Shown piece by piece: positions 33,763-44,400 of a stretch of DNA of 64,000 nt. The stretch's first letter is position 1. Every line of letters begins with the position of its first letter. The stretch comes from Dysidea avara (Eukaryota; Porifera; Demospongiae; Dictyoceratida; Dysideidae): NCBI RefSeq assembly GCF_963678975.1, contig NC_089273.1, positions 28,277,073 through 28,341,072 on the forward strand, read 5' to 3'. The notes under the pieces were generated by a model. The model did not search any database. It worked only from the letters and a program-made list of their open reading frames with translations, and was not told where the DNA came from. Both the position numbers and the translations under genes were made by a program.

Positions 33763-35109
33763 ATGGCCGACAATGTTTCTGGCGGATACAGATACCAGTT
33801 CGTTGATTCCCCACCATCTTACATAATGCTGTGCAGCTTGTGTAAACTTCCCAGTAGAAACCCACAGCTTAGTTTATGTTGTGGTGAGCTGTTCTGTAAA
33901 CCATGTTTGTCATCTCACAACACTAAGTCTTGTCCACACGGCTGTGATGAAGAGTTTGTGACAGTACCCAACAAACACATTGACAGAGCCATCAAGAACC
34001 TTGCTATTTTCTGTACAAATTCCAAGAAAGGCTGCAAGTGGCAAGGTAAACTGAGTTCAATTGATAGCCATATAAATGGTGATTCTGATGACACTGGTAG
34101 TTGCCAGTTTGAAGATATGACATGTCCTTTGAGTTGTGGGAAGACGTTTCAGCGACGATATGCATCTAGTCATGTTGAGACAGAGTGTCCACGACGTGAA
34201 GCAGAATGTGAATATTGCCACATTAAAGGAGAACATGACGACATTGTTGATGGCGAACACTTCAAACTTTGCCGTGATACCCTCTCCCCTTGTCCAAACA
34301 ACTGTAAAATTGGAAGTGTTCCTCGAAAAGACAAAAGTGAACACATGAAAGTTTGTCCACTTGAAATTATTATCTGTGAACATCACAACGTGGGGTGCAA
34401 GCATACTTTTCCACGTCAGAATCAGGAACAACACAACAAAGAAATGATGGAAGAACATTTGTTGCTGACTTGTGAAACACTGGGGAATGCTGAAGATGAG
34501 TATCAAGCAAAGATAGCCAGTGTCAAGAAGAATGCTGAGGAAAGATGTAAAAAGCTACAAATGCAATTAAGTAATGTAACAAGGCAATTGGAAATGCTGT
34601 GCTCTATTTGGAGTATCAAAATAAATTCCATGGCTGTGATGTCATGCAGTGATCAAGTAGCTCCTGTAACTTTTAAAATTTCAGATTTTGCTAATAAAAA
34701 GTCAAGCAAGCAACGATGGCGTAGTCCCCAGTTTTATAGCCACAATGGAGGCTATACAATGGTGCTTACAGTTAATCCTGCTGGTGACAGTTTAGTTCTG
34801 TCTAGTCACATTTCAGCCTATCTTCATGTAGTTAAAGGAGCGAATGATGACAAGCTGGTGTGGCCTCTTAAAGGAAGATTTATTGTAAAGCTCTTAAACC
34901 AAATTGAGGATAAAGAGCATCATCCAATAACATTCACGTATGACGTCAAAACATCTTCTGATAAAGCAAAGCGAGTTATACAACCAGGTATACTCTCTAC
35001 TGGTCTGGGGCAAACAGAATTTATTAGTCATGTGAATTTCCACAAATCCACTACTAGTTGTCAATACTACAAAGATGATTGTGTATACTTTGAGGTGCGA
35101 AAGTATTAG
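33763..35109 (+). CDS. TRAF-type protein, paralog C, with altered RING (448 aa)
   Basis: Domains: RING-like region residues 24-61, TRAF zinc fingers about 85-230 (CPLSCGKTFQRRYASSH, CPRREAECEYCH, CPNNC, CEHHNVGCKHTF), coiled coil about 240-282, and MATH about 285-448 ending in DDCVYFEVRKY, with VKGANDDKLVWPLKG and LLNQI. The RING His ligand is replaced by Glu42 (CCGELFCKPC) and the last pair is CPHGC rather than CPxC, as in paralog B. The coding region is one exon. A 3' splice site at 33725 puts an intron in the 5' UTR. It is the only plus-strand member of the three, and likely a TRAF adaptor with weak or no ligase activity. Confidence 0.9.
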   Translation: MADNVSGGYRYQFVDSPPSYIMLCSLCKLPSRNPQLSLCCGELFCKPCLSSHNTKSCPHGCDEEFVTVPNKHIDRAIKNLAIFCTNSKKGCKWQGKLSSIDSHINGDSDDTGSCQFEDMTCPLSCGKTFQRRYASSHVETECPRREAECEYCHIKGEHDDIVDGEHFKLCRDTLSPCPNNCKIGSVPRKDKSEHMKVCPLEIIICEHHNVGCKHTFPRQNQEQHNKEMMEEHLLLTCETLGNAEDEYQAKIASVKKNAEERCKKLQMQLSNVTRQLEMLCSIWSIKINSMAVMSCSDQVAPVTFKISDFANKKSSKQRWRSPQFYSHNGGYTMVLTVNPAGDSLVLSSHISAYLHVVKGANDDKLVWPLKGRFIVKLLNQIEDKEHHPITFTYDVKTSSDKAKRVIQPGILSTGLGQTEFISHVNFHKSTTSCQYYKDDCVYFEVRKY

Positions 35110-35490
35110 CACTAACACAACTGATTATGTCTGTTAGTTGTATATATATAGCTAGTTTGGTTGAATATTATAAATATATGTACATTGTCTTGTACAGTGC
35201 AAATATGATCTGTTTGGTTAATATACAGTAAAACTTGATCCTAAGTCACATGTGAATACAATGAACTCCCCTCTTCAATGCTTTGATACAACATGGGCCA
35301 ATGTAACAGTGATGTACACTACAGCAGCCATGCCGACTCATGTAAATAATAATTGTCTTAATGTTAATACAACTGTTACTTTGCAACATAAAATTAGAAT
35401 ATCAAAATTTTGAAATTTTTAAGACACAAGTAGTTAACAATGGAGGTTTCATTTTGTAAGAATTTTCTAAATGCTGATGAAGATATATTG
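35110..35490. other. 3' flank of TRAF paralog C
   Basis: Presumed 3' UTR and spacer. No canonical AATAAA seen. Confidence 0.4.
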
Positions 35491-35742
35491 CAGGGGCGGT
35501 TTTAGGCTGAAAATAGTGTGCGCCCTCTACGATTTCTGTGGGTCATAATATCACCAAGAGTTTAACATACTGTGTTATATTAGGACTTTTTGTACTGGCA
35601 AAACTTCATGCGTTTGCCTTTGAAATGTTCAACAGCATGTAGTGACTTTTTGTTTCTTTTTTTGTCTTCAGTTACAGCTAGGTTGAAATTGCAATCCAGC
35701 GTGGAACAAAATCCCATCTGAAAATTTCTAGATCCGCCACTG
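35491..35742. mobile_element. hAT-like MITE, CAGKGGCGG ends
   Basis: Left CAGGGGCGGTTTTAGG and the inverse of the right end, CAGTGGCGGATCTAG, resemble the widespread CAGTGGCGGATC hAT termini. The 8-bp flanks do not match, so the insertion is old or a boundary is shifted. 252 bp, noncoding. Confidence 0.5.
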
Positions 35743-36746
35743 TAATGTTACACATTCGTGGAACTTTTCTCACATGTAATGGGTGTATAGCACATGGCTG
35801 AATATATGCAACAGGACTCATTTTTTTCTGAATAAGGTAATTAGAAAATTTATATAAAATGATTGTGTGTGTTACATTGTGTCCTCTTCTCCCAGCACAG
35901 AGAAAAGTTCAGTATTTTATGATTAATAATTTCCATGATAAATTCTACCTATTCTACCCACACTGAGTTCTCATTTGTACAGTATATTACATTACAAGAA
36001 AGATTCAAACTTAGCCTTACGTACATATATAACATAATTCTGCTTGTGTGATTAAAATGTCAAGTTGTAAGTGTGTATCAACATCACAATTAAGATATTT
36101 ATATAAATTATTGGTATGCACAGTACTTCAATGGCTAACCACTTAACATGAAATGTTATAAAGTGATTTTGTACATGTAAGCTAAACGTTTAATTTAAGG
36201 GATCGGATGTGATGCATTCCAATAGCATCCATACTGGCTGAAATGAAGGTGAAGTGGTCTGCTGCTCTTCTGTTATTCCTCCCTCCTACTTATAGCTTTC
36301 TAGTGTCATTCCATGACACACTCTAATAGAACAGTCAGCAATGATCTAATGGAGCGGCCACAAATTTAGACACAGCTGCATTTTATCACACATAACGTTT
36401 AAAATACTTATCTCATGCACCAAAAACAGTGTGAAAGTGTAACATTAAATTATATGGTGTCAAATAAATAATCTTTGTGGAAGACTATTATAACAGTCAA
36501 GTGCTGGCCACTGTAAAGTTCTTATAACAATAACAACAATGGTTGTTCATGCATGGGTAAAGATTATTATTATTATTGTTATCCTTTCAAGTGAATTAAG
36601 CAGAATTTGAACATTGAGACTGTGGTTAGAATTGACTAACATTGCAGTGTAGCATTATGAATAAACGTAAAATGCCTATAGTACCTGCAGCTGCCTCAAG
36701 TTTGCTGATAAAGAAATATTAACTTTTACCTTACATGTTTATTAAC
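35743..36746. other. Intergenic, no gene recognised
   Basis: AT-rich. Contains the recurring CTCTAATAGAACAG motif at 36320-36333. No coding features. Confidence 0.4.
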
Positions 36747-36964
36747 AATTGTGACCAAATTTGACAAAACAAGGCTTTCAAACACATCCACTTTTATGAC
36801 TTTGAAGTACCATAACTCAATGTAGGAGTATGCCATTAGTTTCAAATTTTGACCTGGTGTAGGACTTTAGGCCAATAGCTTGCCGAGTAGTCAAGTTACA
36901 GCTGGTTAAAGTCAGAAAATTGGATGTTTGTGGAAGCCTTGTTTTGTCAAATTCAGTCACAATT
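36747..36964. mobile_element. MITE with about 50-bp inverted repeats
   Basis: AATTGTGACCAAATTTGACA at the left and the inverse AATTGTGACTGAATTTGACA at the right both continue through AAACAAGGCTT and an ACATCCA block. No ORF. Exact TSD not resolved. Confidence 0.7.
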
Positions 36965-37917
36965 ATAGCTATATGGCACAATCTCAAATTGCTCCGAAGG
37001 ACAGAAACCTTAGCTTTTATAGAATTTCAGTTTAGGTCAGGGGGTCTAATGCAAGCTGAGTCAACTACAGTGTCTTCTATATTAATCAGAATCTTGTTTA
37101 CCCTGTAGTATTGAAACAAGATCTAAGAGTCATCGACTAAAGTTATCTTCCAAGAAACTGTTTTCTTTCATTGTATTAGTAGAGTTCCCATTTCCAGACC
37201 ATCAAACCCTAGCTATATCCTTTTATAGTCAGCTACAGTTTGTGTTCATCTGATATCCTCCTCAATTTTTTTCATTGATAATTAATTTTCTTGTTACACA
37301 GGCCAGCTGCCCAAAAGATAACAGTAGCACTGTAAAGCCATTGAACTGTACATGTTGAACAAAAAATGCTCTAGATCTGTTACTGTAATTTGCTTTATTT
37401 TCATGCAAAAAAAAATTGTGATAAAATTATTTGTGTAAAATTTTTTCATATATTTACATGAATGGCTGATATATTCATGCAAGAAATTTTCATACAAGTA
37501 CTTTGCATACAAAACCTATTTTACGATGAAATTACGGTGCTGTATGAACAACAACAGGTAACCTGAACCTAAAATTTAGTATGTACAATTTCAGCGCATA
37601 ATGCAAACACTCTTTTGTTATAATTTTGTATTATTTATATACGCATTCCAGTACATACTATTGTATGCATGTACATTAAATTATTTTACGCTGTACAAAA
37701 TAATACAAAACTAAAAATAAAGCTATAAATTATACAAAACATAATTTAAGTGTAAGTTCTTTCATATTATATATCTTTTATCTTCCTATGATAAAAAATT
37801 ATTCATTGTAAGTATACAGTGTAAACAATCACATTACTTGTATTTGTAATGAACAAAATGCTTGCAATTTACTAAATCTTAAAAAGCAGCTAACATGCGT
37901 ATGCTCAGTGCTTTAAT
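36965..37917. other. Intergenic, no gene recognised
   Basis: Very AT-rich. No gene or paired terminal repeats recognised. Confidence 0.4.
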
Positions 37918-37925
37918 TTACACAT

Positions 37926-38372
37926 TAGGATTGGGCAATATACCGGTATGACGGTAACAAGGCGATATTACAGCTGGAAATAACTGATACCACCTTGTTT
38001 TTGAAAAACCGTCATACCGGTATAAACGACTATTAAATGGCCATGTACTGGATGCAACACTGTTGTGATTGTGAGATGAAAATTTTGGCCTCACCTTAGT
38101 AAATTATCTGCTAGCTATATACATAGGAACTATGCCTCCTTTCAAACTTTATATGCACTCCATGGCATCTCTATAAGTTAGTCTGGTTTTTCCAAATTCC
38201 TTGCAGTTGTGGTAGCTAGTAAACAAAGTTCACCCATGCAAATGTATGATGTGTAAACTGCTTTGAGTGTACTTGCTATATAGTTCATTTCAATACCGTG
38301 ATATTTGTTATAATCGTGATAATAAGCTCCACAATAACCGCGGGAGGAAATTTTCAATATCGGCCTACCCTA
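37926..38372. mobile_element. hAT-like MITE with exact 8-bp TSD TTACACAT
   Basis: Identical TTACACAT at 37918-37925 and 38373-38380. Ends TAGGATTGGGCAATATA and the inverse TAGGGTAGGCCGATATT. A self-complementary ACCGGTAT/ATACCGGT pair lies near the left end. It sits about 50 bp beyond the stop codon of the minus-strand Death-PH gene and may be within its 3' UTR. Confidence 0.85.
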
Positions 38373-38424
38373 TTACACATTACATTATATATATTCACAA
38401 TAGCAATTGTCTTACTGTAGAGCA

Positions 38425-41400
38425 TTACACAGCAGGTTTAGGAGTAACCTGTGGTTTTTTTCTTCTGTTATAAACTGGTTTTGTACTTTTACTAGTAGCA
38501 CCTTTACTAGTAGCACCGTGTGCATTTCCATAGGCAGTAAATGGGGAGACCAACTCTAAATAGTACCCATCGTCACTATCATCATCCACATTCTGATATA
38601 CAGAGTTACCACAATCACTGTTTACATAATAAGTGTTGTTGTCATTTGGTGCTGCCGGTGTAGAGGACTCTGGTAAAAAAAAGTATAAATATTTTAAAGT
38701 CAAATTACTACATCTGAGGTATTAACTTACGATGATTAGATGTGAGTGATGTTTCATTCATAATGCCATGTTGTGGTCTTTCTGCTGGCTTTGGCACATT
38801 AACATATTCATGGCGTGTACTGGGAATTGAACCTAGTTCATTGTTTTCAAGGGAATGAGATTTTATAATGGAGTTCGTGTAATGAGGTTGTTTAACTTGT
38901 TTTCCGGGGTTCATTCTAATATAAGCATCTGATTCATCATTTTGATTTGAGATTCCACCATGTGATATTGACCTAGTAAAAGGAGGTGTTAGAGGTTTTA
39001 GGCTTGTTAATTCTTCATATTCATCATCAGGATCGTGGACAATAATAGTAGCTTGAGATGCATGTTTGGGTTTATCATTGTATGACAAAGACTTTTTGAT
39101 TGCACATTTCTGTCTACTGGTGACCATTCGCTGATTTTTTATAGGACTCAAATTTGCCAATAATCTTTCATCTAAGAAAGGGTAATCATAGTCCCATGTA
39201 TCAGTCTCTTCATAATTGTCAACTTCTTCTTGGCTTGATTGCTTTGGAATTGGTTGAGATGGAAGCAGTCGCGGTGGTGTGATTGATACATTGGGGAGAG
39301 AGCTCTGAACTGGTGATGATGGCAACACATAACAGTCCTCATCAGAGTCACTCTGTTCCTTGTTGCTGGGAGGGCTGGTGGCTGTGGTGTCCTCATCAGA
39401 GTCAATGTAACTGTAGTAAACACTGTCCGTAGCTGGTGAGTCTTCACTGTTATTGCTTGAAGCTTCATCTTTAGCATTCTTGTTCTCTAATACCTACAGA
39501 ATAGATGGTATATATAATTAACTTCAACATGCTGTCTCATTAGCAGGGTTTCATTTGATTGAGGGGGGCACTTGCCCCTCCTCCTCACAAATTCTTCTCC
39601 CCCCCCTTAAATTTTAATAAAAGTGCCTCAGAATGAATCAGAAGCAATCTACGAGAGTCTAAAATGCAAAACATTTCCTGGAGTGTCAGATACCTCAGAA
39701 TGCACCAAAAACAATCTGAGAGTTTAAAATCCAAAAAGTTCTGGAGTTGAATGTCACGGTACCTGAGAATGAACCAGAAGCAATCTACGAGAGTATAAAA
39801 TGTAAAAATTTCTGGAGCAGCATGTCACCTTCTCAGATGTACTAGAAGCAATCTAAGAGAGTCTAAAATACAAAAAATTCCTGCTCCTAGCTGCCATGCA
39901 CATAAATGTAGGTGTGCACACAAATGTTGCCCCCCCCCCATACTTTGACAAAACTGTATTTAGCCCCCCCCCCTCGAGTCATTTCTAAATGAAGGCCTGA
40001 CTAGACTAGAACTCTGCAGATTTTTGGAGTTATAAATGCTATATGAACTGTAGATAACATACTGGTCTATTTATTTCTTTTAGTAAATCCTTTTTTTGTA
40101 TTATGGACCAAGCTGGTATACCTTCTCCTAGACAATAACCATGTGTAAGGGTTTTAAAATAGAAAAGTGCGTTGAAATACTGCCTTAAATAATACGATTT
40201 ATTATAAGTAGCTATTCAATTATAAAAATATAACAGTGGACAACAAGAGAAGATCCATGCACATAGGTATCTTTCAAAAAGTTACAATAACACAATTATT
40301 TTTCTTGCATAGATCTCTGTGGCTTGGAGGTACAAACCTTTTTAATTGCTTGTAGCCATTCCATTTTCTGCAGTGGGGTGTCAGCCTTCATTTCAAACCC
40401 TCTACCAGACTCACCACACATGACAACAAACCGATTCAACTTATTTTTCTCATCAGGAGTACTCAATGCATCAGATGATTTGTTCAACACAATCATACCC
40501 TAACAATATACAAAGGTCCAGTACATTTACTGACAGACATAATAATACATGTATAAATTTAATTTGGAATGGAATATATACAAAATTAATATAAAGAATA
40601 ATTTATTGGTAAATCACAAATATTGTGAGGTCACTAAAGCTTTCTCAATTGCAGCATGTGATATGCAAAAGTACTTATTGTAAACATTTCAAAACAGTCA
40701 TTTAATGTACCTTCATCACAAGATTTTCATTGCTTTCATAGTAAATCAAGGCACCTTCCTTTAGAATAAACCACCTCTTCTTCCAATTCTTCCTTCGACC
40801 ACCCTTCTTTACCAAACTGCCTTTCTTAAAAATTCCATTCATTTTTTCATCATATAATTCCATAATTAGACGTGCAATTTTGTTGTCTGACAGATGTGAG
40901 TTGCCAAGACAATTAATAATTTCCGCTAAATATTTAATAAAATCAAATGTTGCCACAGGAGAATTTTTCACAAATAAGTGTTCAGAGTCTTGAAGTGGTG
41001 ACAACAGCCTCTCCAACAATTGATTCATCTTTATACCTATAAGAAACATGTGGAGTTTTAAGCATAGTAAAACTTGCTTAACACATCCTAATTCAAAGTT
41101 AAACTGCCTTTATTTTATAACAGGATTGATAAAACACACAAGGAGTTTGGATTGGAGAATTCTTGTTGTACCCGATGACAGTACTATTAGAGTACTTTAC
41201 TCTTCTTTTATACAGAGCATCTAGAGGCAGATCCAGGGTTTAGAAAGTGGGGGTGCACTAGGGTAGTAGGTTTATGGACCAGCATTGAAACCGGGTCACT
41301 ACTGCTGACCCGGATGACCCACTGACCCGGATTAATTAAAGCCGAGGTGTGCGATAAGAGCTATGTTTCGGCTAGTCTCGAGCGAGTGAACAAGACTACG

Positions 41401-44400
41401 TTTTGAGCGTTCGATTCGTGTTGAGTAAATATTGCAACTTCAGCCTAGCTGTAGGTTGAAGACCAAAAAAAAAATAAAAGGTCATCACCTACTGACAATA
41501 GCTACCCCTCACCATAAAGGCGTGGCTGAGCGTACGTTGGTAACGTGATAAGTGGGCGTGGCTCACGAAAGAGCTACGCAATAGTGTTTATAAGTTCCAT
41601 GTCGTCAAACGAAAAATTTCATTTCTCACATGATACAATCTGTGTCAGACCCAGATGACTCGGAGAAAATGTGACCCGGATGACCCGGAGAAAATGTGAC
41701 CCAGATGACCCGACCCGGTTTCAACGATGATATGGACATGGGGTCAGGGGGTGCAGCCCCCCAAGCTAAGGCTATGCCATATGTATCAGGACTGAAAATT
41801 AAATGTATAGAGTGGTTTATGCAGACAAATATCTTAATCACACTGTTTTCTAAGTGAACTAAGAGTTAAATAGGGGTAAGTAACAGCAGGAGCTTATAAG
41901 TGCAGAAGGTGCAAAGAAGCGTGAAACTTCCATGAGGTTGTGTGGTAACAGTGACTGAAATTCAAAATTTCCTTATATGAAACCTTGCCAACCACACAAG
42001 CCACCCTGCACGCCTGCTTAGTGGGTTTCTGTTGTTATTACACTTGTTAAACAAATTCACTAGTAGCTGTGCAGCGCGAGATGAGCAGTAACAGTAAGAG
42101 AAAAAATCCCGAAAATTGCTTATGTAATGAAACCACCCTGTAGATTTGTGGTATTCCAAATAAGGTAATGTTGCACTGTAGAAGTTTTGCATGGTTAAAC
42201 CCATTAGTTTCACGCTCCTATTTATAACTTCCTGTTGACAGTCACTAATAGTTCAGTTAGCTTTAACCCAAAGAATGGCATACAGAGGACCATGTGCATT
42301 TCATTTGCAAATATTCTTAGCAGTACAAGTGTGCCAATGCATGGAATAGTGTTGTAGATGCTAGTCATACTATGGAGGATTCTGGTTAGTGTTATGTGAT
42401 GACTGTTCTATTAGAGTATTTGGCTGACTTCTCTATTAAAGTACATCAATCTTGTTTTATTTTATTTTGAAGGGAGGGAGAAGGGGGCTGTCCCCCCCCC
42501 CCCCCCCCCCCCTGGATCCGCCACTGGCACCATTATGTTACTTTAAGTTTTTACTTGCTAAGTTTTAGATTTGAAGTGTAAGCGGACGTTCCAAATGAAG
42601 TATAGTTGATCTGCTGCTGCACACGTATAATTATACTAACACAGTGCCAGAGCCCAGAGGTGATGAGTGGTCAGGCCACCTGTGGACTATACAATAGAGT
42701 CATGAACACTTTTATTGATCTGATGTGCGTACAGCAAAGCTAAGCCGTCCATGAGCATGCTCCCCCAGGGATGTTTTTCAAAAATAGCTGCTCTGAAGTG
42801 GATTCTGGGGGCTATTTTACATAAAAAGTCTCTTTCTCCTTTTTATTAACATCAAGGATATTTCCTGGTAATTTTGTGCTTTCACATCTAGTAGCTATTA
42901 GCATGATACAATTAATTCTGAAAGTGATAGGATTAATTCTTTAAGATTTGGAAGCAATTTGATGTTGCAAGACATGCATGATCAAATAGCACAATACAAT
43001 GCCGCCATGTATATAGTTCACTGGAAGTACAAGACAGTTAACTGGCTTAGGACAAGCAGTGTAAATTAGAACAGTGTATATATTCCATTGAACACTTTAC
43101 TAGTATCATCATAACCGTTCTATTAGAGTTTTTTTTGGGATGAGCACTCTATTAGTGTCAATCTTTATTCAAAATCCAAGTACGTAGCTAAAAAGTGGTC
43201 CAGCCTTGATTTGGCCCTGTAACACACTGTATACAAGATTTCACTTAGAGTTTGTACATCAATTCCAGTAAGTGCAAAAGTTGATTGCTGCAGTAATACA
43301 AGATTTTTAGTGGTGCGGCAGTACATATTATGCATGGATGTTCTATTAGAGTAGTTGCATGTAAATATCTACATGTGCAACAGTTTTTCATACAAACGTG
43401 TCTCATAACATTTCATTGAACGATAAAATGTCAAAGAGTTTGGCAGGAGAAATTTTGATGCATTTAAGTGTATTTTTCAGTATGCAGTAAATATAATATT
43501 ATACATACACGTAACACACACCAACACACGTATGCCTTTACCAGTAATGATCATGGCATTATCCGCACCAAGGTAGTGATTAAAAATTATAAACAACTGA
43601 TACATCATTGTCTTGTTCAGCCAGTTGCATTGTGGCAGTGAGTCCTTCTTCTCAGTCACGTAGTACCTGTAAGTGTGATAGTTAATATATTGTGGGAAAT
43701 CATCATGTGTGTGTTGTGGTTATAGTGTGTAAATTCTGTATGCGATGTACCTACAATTATCTACACACATACGTACATGTGACGTGCACATGTGTATGGA
43801 TGGATACATAGGGAAAGCAAATGTCAACTGTCCATATCTCATAATTATAGTGGGTAAGATGAATATTATAGGGCTCGCACTCTCCATGAGAAATGGGTAA
43901 ACCTCTTGCAAGGAATACGTATTGTATATCCTGCTAGAGGCTGTACACAAAGTCTTACATTCACTTCACCATCCTTATTGGGATGGGGGGCTGGACTAAT
44001 ATAAATAATGCCATATGCTAGTTCTGTTCCCATCAGGATTTGTATGCACCAACTTATAACACTTTGAATCATACAGGTGTACCGTGTTTCACTAAGTATT
44101 TACATAGGTGTGGCCATGTATACAGCAGCTGAGGGTACGGATTCAATATCACAGGCTTAGACACAATCAGCATTCACTGAATATGTACGCAAACTATTAT
44201 GCAGACTGTGACTGTAGACAAAACCTTAATTCCCACCCAAACACACAAGTACCAGCTGAACCCTGTAAAGTACTATACATACAACAAAACAAGCACTGGA
44301 ATACCACAAAAGGAATTAACACAGATCAGGATGCTCTCACTGGTGAAACAGGGAAAATAGATTTAATTATAAACTGTATGTATGACTTCTACTATCAGCA

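Larger units (their letters stand above)
41221..42527. mobile_element. Possible composite element with GGCGGATCCAG-type ends
   Basis: Left GGCAGATCCAGGG (41227 onward) and the inverse of the right end CTGGATCCGCCACTGG (42513-42528) resemble hAT CAGTGGCGGATCC termini. G-rich and C-rich blocks lie just inside both ends. A second palindromic element (41285-41724) is inside. The boundaries are tentative and no TSD was found. Confidence 0.4.

Noticed and set aside
34057-34506. 149-aa minus-strand frame
   Set aside because: Antisense shadow of the TRAF paralog C coding exon.
41376-41402. TAGTCTCGAGCG...AAGACTA, resembling the 40-bp mini-element
   Set aside because: The inner arms do not pair well and the flanks show no 9-bp duplication. 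Chance resemblance cannot be excluded.
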